Assembly: GCA_963693635.1 (NCBI GenBank)
Contig: CAVOBC010000078.1
Location: 1-15,420, forward strand
DNA from: CAVOBC01 sp963693635
Lineage (GTDB): Bacteria; Pseudomonadota; Gammaproteobacteria; Pseudomonadales; Azotimanducaceae
DNA: 15,420 nucleotides
Reading direction: 5' to 3'
In this document: positions 1 through 5,991 of the stretch, in pieces
Layout: each line of letters begins with the position of its first letter
Position numbering within the stretch: the first letter of the stretch is position 1
Program-made: the position numbers and the translations under genes
Notes under the pieces: generated by a model
Told to the model about the DNA's origin: nothing
Database searches by the model: none
Seen by the model: only the letters and a program-made list of their open reading frames with translations

Positions 1-90
1 CAACGCTTCCATTCGTTCCAGAAAGATCTCACGACGGGTCTTTTTCTTTTTGTTGTCGTATTCGATCTCGGCGAACGACTTCTACTTCAT
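1..90 (-). pseudogene. IS5-family transposase N-terminus with amber codon 3, partial
   Basis: On the minus strand an ATG at 90-88 follows a purine-rich GGGAGAGGG. Codon 3 is TAG (84-82). The same frame is then open to the window edge and reads KSFAEIEYDNKKKKTRREIF followed by LERMEAL. This is the characteristic start of IS5-type transposases: a short SFAE-type opening, a basic stretch, then TRREIFLERME. The family usually has a sense codon at position 3, and a single C-to-T change from CAG would give the TAG seen here. No usable start codon follows the stop within the visible part, so the copy is probably inactive. The DDE catalytic domain lies outside the window. Family identity is fairly secure; inactivity rests on one base. 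Confidence 0.75.
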
Positions 91-159
91 CCCTCTCCCC
101 TCATTCGTATCGTTATTATCAGCATGCCATAATCGACAACTAATTCAGAGGTTCCCTAG
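1..159 (-). mobile_element. End of an IS5-family insertion sequence, partial
   Basis: The left edge holds one end of an insertion sequence. On the minus strand the terminus reads GGAACCTCTGAATTAG, ending near 155, which resembles terminal inverted repeats of IS5-group elements as I know them. It is followed outward by CTAG at 156-159, which fits the YTAR target duplication of that group. A transposase reading frame begins about 65 bp inside this end and points out of the window. The other end is not visible, so neither the inverted-repeat match nor the target duplication can be confirmed. The element end lies about 90 bp before the start of the amidohydrolase gene at 246. Confidence 0.72.
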
Positions 160-245
160 CTCGCGAATGCCTTCTCCCTGTCCGACGGGGATTCGGATTA
201 TGATTGACACAACAAGCAAACAAAAACACGGATAGGAGACTTCCA

Positions 246-1883
246 GTGGCACACGACATCGTGATTCGCGGCGGAGACATTGTGGATGGCACAGGTGCAG
301 AACCCGTTCATGGCGATATTGCCATCGACGACGGCTTGATCACCGCCATCGGCGACGTCGACGGCAAGGGTAAGCAGGAGATCGACGCTGACGGGCATCT
401 CGTGACCCCCGGCTTCATCGATTTGCATACGCACCTTGACGCACAGATCGGCTGGGAGCCAACCATGACGCCGGTGTCCTGGCACGGGGTAACAACCGCG
501 CTGCTCGGCAATTGCGGGGTCACGTTTGCGCCTTGCAAGCCAACGGACCGGGAGCTGCTGGCGGGAATGATGGAGACCGTCGAGGACATCCCCAAGCACG
601 CGATCATGACCGGCCTGCCATGGAGCTGGGAAGACTACGGCGGCTATCTCGATGCGATCGAACAGTTGAACCCTTCGCTCAACATGGCGGGGCTGGTTGG
701 CCACTGCGCCGTGCGCTTTTACGTCATGGGCGAGCGCGCGGTGGAGGAAATGGCAAGCGAAGACGAGATGCGCCAGATGGCGGACATCGTCGCCCAATCA
801 ATTGACAGTGGTGCGTTCGGGTTCTCGACTAACCGCCTGGAAGGCCACAGGCTGCCGGACGGTCGATCAATCCCCGGCACTTTTGCTGATCCAAGGGAAC
901 TCGAAGTCATCGGCAAGGAAGTCGGCGCACGGAACGCATTGATGCAAGCCGTCGGTGCCAACCCCAGCGTCATCCGCAAGATGTCCTACGCCTCCAACAA
1001 CCGCATTCTCTTCAGTGCCGGTGGGGCCAATGAGCCTGGCTCCGGCAAGCGGGTCGCCGAACATCTGGACGAATTGTGCAAGGACCATGACATCACAGCG
1101 ATTACGCAGGTTCGAGGCTCGGGATTCATGTTCGGTCTGCAAAGCATGCTGCCGTTCGAGGGTGAAACGTGGGATGAGCTGCGCAAGAAAGACCTCGCGG
1201 GGCGCCTCACCGCGCTTCAGAGCGACGAGACTGTTCAGAAGCTCGTCGAGCAAGGCAAGAAGGAGACCTGGGTGCCCTTCAGACGCGTGTACTATCAGGG
1301 TAACGGCAAGACGCCCTCGTACACAGCGAACATCAATGACAACATCGCCGCACAGTGCCAGGCGAGCGGCGAGTCACACGCGGAGATGTTCATTCGCCTC
1401 GCCCGGGAAACTGAAGGCAAAGCGCTCTTCACCTGGCGGATGTTCAACCAGGACTTGGATGAACTCGGTGAACTGTTCAAGAACAAGAACATCTTCCCCA
1501 GCCTCGGCGACGCGGGCGCACACGTTTCCCAGTTCATTGATGCGGGATGGTCGACGTTCGTACTGTCTCACTGGCTGCGTGATAAACAGCTTTACTCGCT
1601 CGGCGAAGGCATTCGGCGGCTAACCTCCGGCCCGGCCCGCGTGATCGGCCTCGCGGATCGTGGCACCCTAGCGGTTGGCCAGCGTGCTGATGTCAATGTC
1701 ATTGACTTCGAGAACGTAACCGAGATGCATCCGGAGATTGTCCACGACTTCCCCGGCGGCGCGCCTCGCTACATTCAGCGCGGCCACGGCTACAAGGCAA
1801 CACTCGTCAACGGTCAGGTCAATCTCATGGACGACGAACTGACCGGCGCACAAGCAGGCAAGGTGCTGCGCCACCGCGGCTAG
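246..1883 (+). CDS. N-acyl-D-amino-acid deacylase family amidohydrolase (AH1)
   Basis: This is a 545-residue amidohydrolase-superfamily protein of the D-aminoacylase type, expected to hydrolyse an N-acyl or other amide bond in the cytoplasm. I chose GTG 246 because AGGAG at 234-238 lies 7 nt upstream; an in-frame TTG at 204 has no such site. The N-terminus (IVIRGGDIVDGTG, then VTPGFIDLHTHLD) is the usual small beta-domain running into the first barrel strand. Visible metal-site residues are H61 and H63 (HTH), C90 (GNCGV) and D422 (LGDAGAH). The two histidines that D-aminoacylase supplies from its ATHMR and SHHK motifs are not recognisable; the corresponding segments read ALMQAVG and ILFSAGG. 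Substrate therefore cannot be assigned. The gene is a close paralogue of the one at 5992, and transcription probably ends at the hairpin at 1909. Confidence 0.88.
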   Translation: MAHDIVIRGGDIVDGTGAEPVHGDIAIDDGLITAIGDVDGKGKQEIDADGHLVTPGFIDLHTHLDAQIGWEPTMTPVSWHGVTTALLGNCGVTFAPCKPTDRELLAGMMETVEDIPKHAIMTGLPWSWEDYGGYLDAIEQLNPSLNMAGLVGHCAVRFYVMGERAVEEMASEDEMRQMADIVAQSIDSGAFGFSTNRLEGHRLPDGRSIPGTFADPRELEVIGKEVGARNALMQAVGANPSVIRKMSYASNNRILFSAGGANEPGSGKRVAEHLDELCKDHDITAITQVRGSGFMFGLQSMLPFEGETWDELRKKDLAGRLTALQSDETVQKLVEQGKKETWVPFRRVYYQGNGKTPSYTANINDNIAAQCQASGESHAEMFIRLARETEGKALFTWRMFNQDLDELGELFKNKNIFPSLGDAGAHVSQFIDAGWSTFVLSHWLRDKQLYSLGEGIRRLTSGPARVIGLADRGTLAVGQRADVNVIDFENVTEMHPEIVHDFPGGAPRYIQRGHGYKATLVNGQVNLMDDELTGAQAGKVLRHRG

Positions 1884-1908
1884 CGCGATTCAAAAAAGCG
1901 ATCAAGAC

Positions 1909-1937
1909 GGGCGCCAACGGCGCCCTTCTTTCTATTT
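1909..1937 (+). terminator. Rho-independent terminator of AH1
   Basis: A perfect 7-bp GC stem, GGGCGCC (1909-1915) and GGCGCCC (1919-1925), closes an AAC loop and is followed by the T-rich run TTCTTTCTATTTCT. It lies 26 nt after the stop codon of the amidohydrolase, as expected for an intrinsic terminator. Confidence 0.88.
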
Positions 1938-1953
1938 CTACTCGATCCATTTC

Positions 1954-1994
1954 TTGTCCCAAGATTGCCATCCTGCCAACTCCTGGCGCAGTCG
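1954..1994 (+). repeat. Partial copy of an interspersed palindromic element
   Basis: This stretch matches the reverse complement of 5868-5906. It starts TTGTCCCAAGATTGCCATCC here and TTGTCCCAAAATTGTCATCC there, and the match continues to AGTCG with about five substitutions and one small gap over roughly 39 bp. It sits in the convergent space between AH1 and the alpha/beta hydrolase. A 5-bp stem, TCTTG/CAAGA around TCC, is kept here where the other copy has TTTTG/CAAAA. Confidence 0.62.
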
Positions 1995-2006
1995 CGCACT
2001 CCGCCA

Positions 2007-2933
2007 TCACTCAAGAATGGGCCGCCAACGCATCTGTGGTACCGGCTCATGAGAGACGAACGCGCTGATCATCGCGTTAACAACATCGGGTACGTCTTGT
2101 TGAGCCCAGTGCGAGACCCGCGGCAGATAGCGCAGCGTTAGATCAGCGACATACCGTTCAGTGCCGACCGTCGTTTCCTTGCCGAGCGCCACGTCATCCT
2201 CTCCCCACAACATCAGGGTAGGCGTGTCGATGCGTCCGTAGCCAAGTCGCGCCTGCGCTTTCGCATCACCACCCCACAGGAGCGCTCGGTAATAATTGAT
2301 CATGGCCGTCGCCGCTCCGGGCCGTGCGCTATTGTCATCGTAGACCGCGGCATCGCGGCGGCTGATAGCACCGGGCGTACTGCTCGACCGGATGAGCCGA
2401 CCGGCGCCTATGCGTCGCAAAAACATCTCGGGCAGCAGCGGCAACTGAAACATCAACATGTACCACGACCTGCGCAGTTGCCTCGCGGTCATGGCGGCCG
2501 CCATACATGCCGGATGGGGCACGTTGATGATGACCATCTGCGTCAGGGGACGCACTTCTCGAGTGGCAAACAGCCAGGCGATGACGGCACCCCAATCGTG
2601 CCCGATGAGCAGAACGTCGGTGTGACCTGACGCGTCGATCAGTCCGGCGACATCTGCCATCAGATGATCGACGCTGTAGGCATCGACTCCTTCCGGACGT
2701 GAGGTGTTGCCATAGCCGCGCAGGTTCGGTGCCCAGACGTCATAGCCGAGGGCGGCAAGGACGGGCAACTGATGCCGCCACGAGTAGTTGAGTTCCGGGA
2801 ACTCATGCAGACAGAGCGCCAGCGCCGCGCGCGGCGTTGTGTCCGTGCCGGGTTCGCAGCAATCGACCTCAAATGACAAGCCGTTTGCGTCGATCATCCT
2901 CGTTTTCACGGCGGGCCCGCTCTGATCGGACAT
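2007..2933 (-). CDS. Alpha/beta hydrolase, epoxide-hydrolase-like
   Basis: This 308-residue alpha/beta-hydrolase-fold enzyme belongs to the epoxide hydrolase / haloacid-type branch, in which an aspartate attacks the substrate and a histidine-activated water releases the product. Visible motifs are HEFPE at 43-47 (the HGxP-type oxyanion region), GHDWG at 111-115 with nucleophile D113, WGEDD carrying the likely acid residue, and VSHWAQQD with catalytic H275. The cap segment contains WYMLMFQLPLLPE and NYYRALL, which supply tyrosines in the positions soluble epoxide hydrolases use to activate the epoxide. The length is typical. ATG 2933 has GGGAGG upstream with 11-nt spacing. The gene is divergent from the flavin monooxygenase at 3326, a plausible source of an epoxide. 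A dehalogenase or ester hydrolase remains possible. Confidence 0.85.
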   Translation of the reverse strand: MSDQSGPAVKTRMIDANGLSFEVDCCEPGTDTTPRAALALCLHEFPELNYSWRHQLPVLAALGYDVWAPNLRGYGNTSRPEGVDAYSVDHLMADVAGLIDASGHTDVLLIGHDWGAVIAWLFATREVRPLTQMVIINVPHPACMAAAMTARQLRRSWYMLMFQLPLLPEMFLRRIGAGRLIRSSSTPGAISRRDAAVYDDNSARPGAATAMINYYRALLWGGDAKAQARLGYGRIDTPTLMLWGEDDVALGKETTVGTERYVADLTLRYLPRVSHWAQQDVPDVVNAMISAFVSHEPVPQMRWRPILE

Positions 2934-3325
2934 GTCTCGTGATGCCTCCCTCTATCCTTGCGCAGACCCAAGCTGTGCAAAATCACCTTTGCTTTGCGAG
3001 AAGCGCCTTTTCAAGAAAACGAATTTGCACAAACCATGGTCGGTGCGATTCGCCTGTCCGAACCGCGTGCGCGAATCAGGCGCACGCGAGCGAGCGCTTT
3101 GCCAAAGAACCCCGGCGCGTAAGCCTCTCGCATTTTGATATTTTCTGCGCGCTCACAGGAAGGTCTGTCGCACAGGCGGCTATCCGGGTGATTAAAGATA
3201 CTTTCGCGTACTCTTTCGAACTTGCGATTCAGACTTGCTATGCAGACTTGCTATGCAGACTTGCCTATTGACCTTTCCATCAGACTTGCGCCTAGTTGCT
3301 CGCGACAGATCAACCGGAGTATTGC
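2934..3325. promoter_or_regulatory. Divergent intergenic region with operator-like inverted repeats
   Basis: This 392-bp gap between two divergent genes must hold promoters for both and contains no convincing gene. It carries an inverted repeat of 9-bp arms, CGCGTGCGC (3064-3072) and GCGCACGCG (3080-3088), around GAATCAG. It also has distant perfect arms TGTGCAAA (2974-2981) and TTTGCACA (3024-3031). Either could bind a dimeric regulator, but no regulator gene lies in the window. I could not place a confident -35/-10 pair. Confidence 0.4.
3230..3268. repeat. 13-bp tandem repeat, three units
   Basis: CAGACTTGCTATG occurs at 3230-3242 and again at 3243-3255. A degenerate third unit (CAGACTTGCCTAT) follows at 3256-3268 and a further CAGACTTGCG at 3281. 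It lies 60-100 bp before the flavin monooxygenase start. Confidence 0.85.
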
Positions 3326-4363
3326 ATGGCGTTTCACAAGTTCGGCATCTTCCTTGCTCCGTTCCATCCCGTGGGCCAGAACCCGACACTCGCCCTTGAG
3401 CAGGATCTTGCCCTCATCGGGTTGCTGGACGAACTTGGCTACGACATCGCCTGGGTCGGTGAACACCACTCCGGCGGTGTCGAGATCATTGGCTCACCAG
3501 AGGTTTTTATCGCAGTTGCAGCCGAGCGCAGCCGCAACATCCGCCTCGGAGCCAGCGTCTCGTCACTTGCGTTTCAACATCCCCTGCTTCTGGCTGACCG
3601 TATCGTGCAACTCGATCACCTCACACGCGGCCGTGTTGCGATCTCCATGGGGCCGGTGGGTATGCCAGCAGATGGGTTCATGATGGGAGCCCGCCCGGCA
3701 GAGCAGCACAACCTGATGTTGCAGGCTGTCGAGGTACTGGTCCCGCTACTGCGAGGCGAAACGGTCAATCGGGCGTCGGATGGGTTCACGCTGAGAGATG
3801 CCTCGCTCCAACTCGCCCCTTTCTCACCCGCAGGCATCGAGATGGTCGTCGCTGGACAGGCTTCACCCGCCGCCGCGCGCACGGCCGGTGCGCTTGACCT
3901 TGGTCTCTTGTCGCTAGTTGCGACCACGCCCGGCGGCGCGAATGCGCTTGCACCCAGTTGGGAGATCTATGAACGCAGGGCAACCGACAATGCGCGGGTC
4001 GCCGACCGCCGTCACTGGTCGCTTGGAGGGCCGGTGCACATCGCCGAAACGCGCGCGCAGGCCTTCGTTGAGGTCAAATATGGCATCAAGAGCTGGATCG
4101 AATACTTCAGGGAAGTGGGCGATATGCGGATCGTTGTGGAAGCCGCGACTGACGTTGCCGAGGCACTCGTTGCCAACGGTATCGCTGTGATTGGCTCGCC
4201 GGCGGATGCAATCGAACAGATTCGTCGGCTCGAGGAACAGTCAGGCGGCTTTGGCACGTTTCTGCAAATCGCGCACAACTGGGCTAATTGGGACGCGACA
4301 CAGCGGAGTTACGACCTGTTCGCCCGCCAGGTGATCCCTGCGTTTGGCCCTGGCGGCGTGTAG
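3326..4363 (+). CDS. LLM-class flavin-dependent monooxygenase, limonene-monooxygenase-like
   Basis: This 345-residue protein has the bacterial-luciferase TIM-barrel fold and should use reduced FMN, supplied by a separate reductase, and oxygen to oxidise an organic substrate. ATG 3326 is chosen because GGAG lies at 3316-3319; a TTG ten codons upstream lacks one. Family marks are WVGEHH (H47 and H48), then GSPEVFIAVAAERSRNIRLG, then ADRIVQLDHLTRGRV, then a GFGTFLQIAHNWA segment near the C-terminus. This pattern resembles limonene 1,2-monooxygenase (LimB) more than the alkanesulfonate or nitrilotriacetate branches; that is from memory, not a search. A divergent epoxide-hydrolase-like gene lies 392 bp away, which would fit an epoxidation-hydrolysis pair. 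The stop codon falls inside the first unit of a tandem repeat array. Confidence 0.85.
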   Translation: MAFHKFGIFLAPFHPVGQNPTLALEQDLALIGLLDELGYDIAWVGEHHSGGVEIIGSPEVFIAVAAERSRNIRLGASVSSLAFQHPLLLADRIVQLDHLTRGRVAISMGPVGMPADGFMMGARPAEQHNLMLQAVEVLVPLLRGETVNRASDGFTLRDASLQLAPFSPAGIEMVVAGQASPAAARTAGALDLGLLSLVATTPGGANALAPSWEIYERRATDNARVADRRHWSLGGPVHIAETRAQAFVEVKYGIKSWIEYFREVGDMRIVVEAATDVAEALVANGIAVIGSPADAIEQIRRLEEQSGGFGTFLQIAHNWANWDATQRSYDLFARQVIPAFGPGGV

Positions 4364-4477
4364 CTATGGCGGTGGTAACTATGGCGGTGCGTAACTATGG
4401 CGGTGCGTAACTATGGCGGCGTGTAACTATGGCTGCGTTTAACAGAGACGGCGTTTAACAGAGACGGCGTTTGACCG
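4351..4477. repeat. 16-bp tandem repeat array beginning in the last codons of the monooxygenase
   Basis: About eight head-to-tail units, all 16 bp except one of 15 bp, run from 4351 to 4477. The core unit is TGGCGGTGCGTAACTA; the last units drift to AGACGGCGTTTAACAG. Unit 1 includes the final Gly-Val codons and the stop (TGGCGGCGTGTAGCTA), so the array looks like amplification of the gene end. The later units have the look of a second, older subfamily. Confidence 0.9.
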
Positions 4478-4981
4478 CTCCGCTACAGCGTCTGCACTCA
4501 GGCTCTAGCCAGGCTACCGCGACAGCAGGTCCGCGTTGTCGAAGAAAAGACCCACATCAGCCACACCCCGGCACACGAGATCATTGCTACCGTTGCTCCC
4601 TTCCAGGCCTGGCGGGGTTTACAACTTATCGTTGCGAGGGGACCGATATGGGTCAGCCCACAGTATAGCATCGGGCGGGTCAAAACGGCTGCGGGTGTCA
4701 GCCGTTTATCGATGAGGGCGTCACGCCGGCGCGCGGCATTCCAGCGGCGCCCAATCGATAGTGGCGCCAACTGATTTCCGGACCCGCGTCGTCTATGATC
4801 GGCCGACTCATCGACGTGGGTCGATCAACGCGCCTGATCATTATTTGCGCGTTTGTCCAACACGCATGTCCAGTATCTTTGACTGACCCGGTTGACGAAC
4901 ACATTTGACCGACCGCTTACCCAAACCCCCACACACCCCACCTCTAGCCCCCAACCCCCCTATTCCCAAAGGAGAATCACT
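4478..4981. other. Intergenic region without a recognisable gene
   Basis: No reading frame on either strand here resembles a protein. I see a 9-bp hairpin, AAACGGCTG (4683-4691) and CAGCCGTTT (4699-4707) with a 7-nt loop, and a small palindrome ATCGAC-GTGG-GTCGAT at 4810-4825. The last 60 bp before the crotonase are strikingly C-rich on the plus strand. The palindrome could be a regulator site for the crotonase gene, but this is not established. Confidence 0.5.
4683..4707. other. Stem-loop, possible attenuator or terminator
   Basis: Perfect 9-bp arms enclose CGGGTGT. Only three T residues end the stem and ATCG follows, so it would be a weak intrinsic terminator at best. Confidence 0.35.
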
Positions 4982-4984
4982 ATC
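4968..4984 (+). promoter_or_regulatory. Shine-Dalgarno followed by an ATC codon at start position
   Basis: AAAGGAG at 4968-4974 is the best ribosome-binding site near this gene. The codon at normal spacing (7 nt after GGAG) is ATC at 4982, in frame with the crotonase. No ATG, GTG or TTG lies in frame between it and the first conserved strand. This site decides the annotated start. Confidence 0.55.
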
Positions 4985-5737
4985 GATACCGAAGTTCTGC
5001 TTGAAGAGCGCATCGGCGACGTGCTGAAGCTGACCATGAATCGTGTCGCTAAGCACAACGCCCTGAACGCCGAACTCGACCATGCCATCGGCAGCGCGGT
5101 TAGCCGCGCAGACGACGACGGCGTGCGGGTCATTGTGCTGACCGGTGCCGGCGAAAAAGCATTCTGCGCCGGTGCAGACATGCTGGAAGCAAGCGGGGTC
5201 GAAACCTCATCCGGGACCCTGCCACCGCCGGCCGAACGCCAGCACGGAGATACCGAGGTCGCTCGGACGCCGATCCCGGTCATTGCTGCGATCAACGGCT
5301 ACTGCTACGGCGGTGGCGCCCGGCTTGCCATCGAATGCGACATTCTCCTCGCTGCCGAACATGCATCGTTTCGCCTTCCAGGCGCCGAGTACGGACTGGT
5401 CGTTGCGGCAGCGACGTTGCCCAGACTGGTCGGCGTCACCAAGGCCAAAGAGTGGATCTTCACTGCACGTCGCTTCGACGCCGCAGAAGCGCATGCGGCC
5501 GGGATGCTGAGCCACCTCTATCCGGCTGGCGAACTACTGCCAGCGGCCATGGCAATGGCTGAAACGATAGCCGGACAGTCAGCGGGGGCAGTCAGAGAGT
5601 CCAAGCGTGCCATGGACGCGGCGACACTGGTCACAGCGGCGCGGGATATCGAGTCAAGCGCCAACAAGGTCCTGCGGGGCAGCAAGGAGCAAAGCGAACG
5701 GTTTCGCTCCGCCACCAAGAAGGTCACCGGACGTTAG
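4982..5737 (+). CDS. Crotonase-fold (enoyl-CoA hydratase/isomerase family) protein
   Basis: From ATC 4982 the protein has 251 residues, close to the usual crotonase length. The fold is clear: an LTMNRVAKHNALN strand, AFCAGADM (60-67) giving the first oxyanion-hole amide, and GYCYGGGARLAIECD with the second at G110-G112. It should bind an acyl-CoA thioester in the cytoplasm. By the exact family spacing, the two catalytic glutamates of enoyl-CoA hydratase (Glu144 and Glu164 in the rat enzyme) correspond to R114 and G134, so ordinary hydration is unlikely. An isomerase, hydrolase, decarboxylase or ring-opening activity is more plausible. The start is uncertain: a TTG at 4892 would add a 30-residue Thr/Pro-rich leader but has no Shine-Dalgarno, and the first in-frame ATG lies inside the fold. 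Confidence 0.82.
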   Translation: MDTEVLLEERIGDVLKLTMNRVAKHNALNAELDHAIGSAVSRADDDGVRVIVLTGAGEKAFCAGADMLEASGVETSSGTLPPPAERQHGDTEVARTPIPVIAAINGYCYGGGARLAIECDILLAAEHASFRLPGAEYGLVVAAATLPRLVGVTKAKEWIFTARRFDAAEAHAAGMLSHLYPAGELLPAAMAMAETIAGQSAGAVRESKRAMDAATLVTAARDIESSANKVLRGSKEQSERFRSATKKVTGR

Positions 5738-5778
5738 CCAGTTCCTGTCCCAGAACTACGTTCTGGGGCGGGCACTGG
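5738..5778. repeat. 41-bp hairpin repeat, copy 1
   Basis: Starting on the base after the crotonase stop codon, two 19-nt arms flank a TAC loop. The left arm is CCAGTTCCTGTCCCAGAAC and the right arm GTTCTGGGGCGGGCACTGG. As RNA they pair along all 19 positions with one mismatch and two G-U pairs. No T-run follows, so it is not a standard terminator. It differs from the copy at 5917 by one loop base. Confidence 0.92.
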
Positions 5779-5781
5779 CGT

Positions 5782-5908
5782 GCGGTGCAGGGATGCACCG
5801 CCATTTTATGCAGGGTTCTTTTCTGCAAGCCTCTTTTCTACAAGAGGTGCGAGGTTTGTTTGCAAACCGACTCCCACGAATTGTCAGGATGACAATTTTG
5901 GGACAAAA
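5782..5908. repeat. Run of six further inverted repeats
   Basis: Between the two 41-bp hairpins lie successive perfect inverted repeats. They are GCGGTGCA/TGCACCGC (5782-5801), TGCAG/CTGCA (5809-5827), CCTCTT/AAGAGG (5830-5847), GGTTTG/CAAACC (5853-5868), AATTGTCA/TGACAATT (5879-5897) and TTTTG/CAAAA (5896-5908). Loops are 3 to 9 nt. The AATTGTCA palindrome alone could be a regulator operator for AH2, but its relative at 1954 lies in a convergent gap where an operator makes little sense. Confidence 0.8.
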
Positions 5909-5916
5909 CTAGAGAG

Positions 5917-5957
5917 CCAGTTCCTGTCCCAGAACTATGTTCTGGGGCGGGCACTGG
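5917..5957. repeat. 41-bp hairpin repeat, copy 2
   Basis: This is a direct-orientation copy of the hairpin at 5738, with loop TAT in place of TAC. Both copies are preceded by AG. It ends 34 nt before the AH2 start codon, so if transcribed from upstream it would form a strong structure in the AH2 leader without covering the ribosome-binding site. Confidence 0.92.
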
Positions 5958-5991
5958 TACGATTCCTCTTCCATGAATTGGAGTGTGAACC

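Noticed and set aside
204..234. TTGACA at 204 as a -35 box for AH1
   Set aside because: A matching -10 box would overlap the Shine-Dalgarno region and leave no leader, and no good hexamer is present at 16-18 bp spacing.
50..235. 61-residue plus-strand frame at the left edge
   Set aside because: It is antisense to the transposase remnant and crosses the insertion-sequence end.
4498..4770. 90-residue minus-strand frame in the gap before the crotonase
   Set aside because: No Shine-Dalgarno, no family resemblance, and an odd Arg/Cys/Trp-rich composition.
5738..5778. 41-bp hairpin as a Rho-independent terminator of the crotonase gene
   Set aside because: The stem is strong but no T-tract follows; the next bases are GC-rich.
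5738..5957. Hairpin block considered as a CRISPR array or integron attC sites
   Set aside because: There are only two long repeats with no regular spacers, and the ends lack the GTTRRRY/RYYYAAC core sites of attC.
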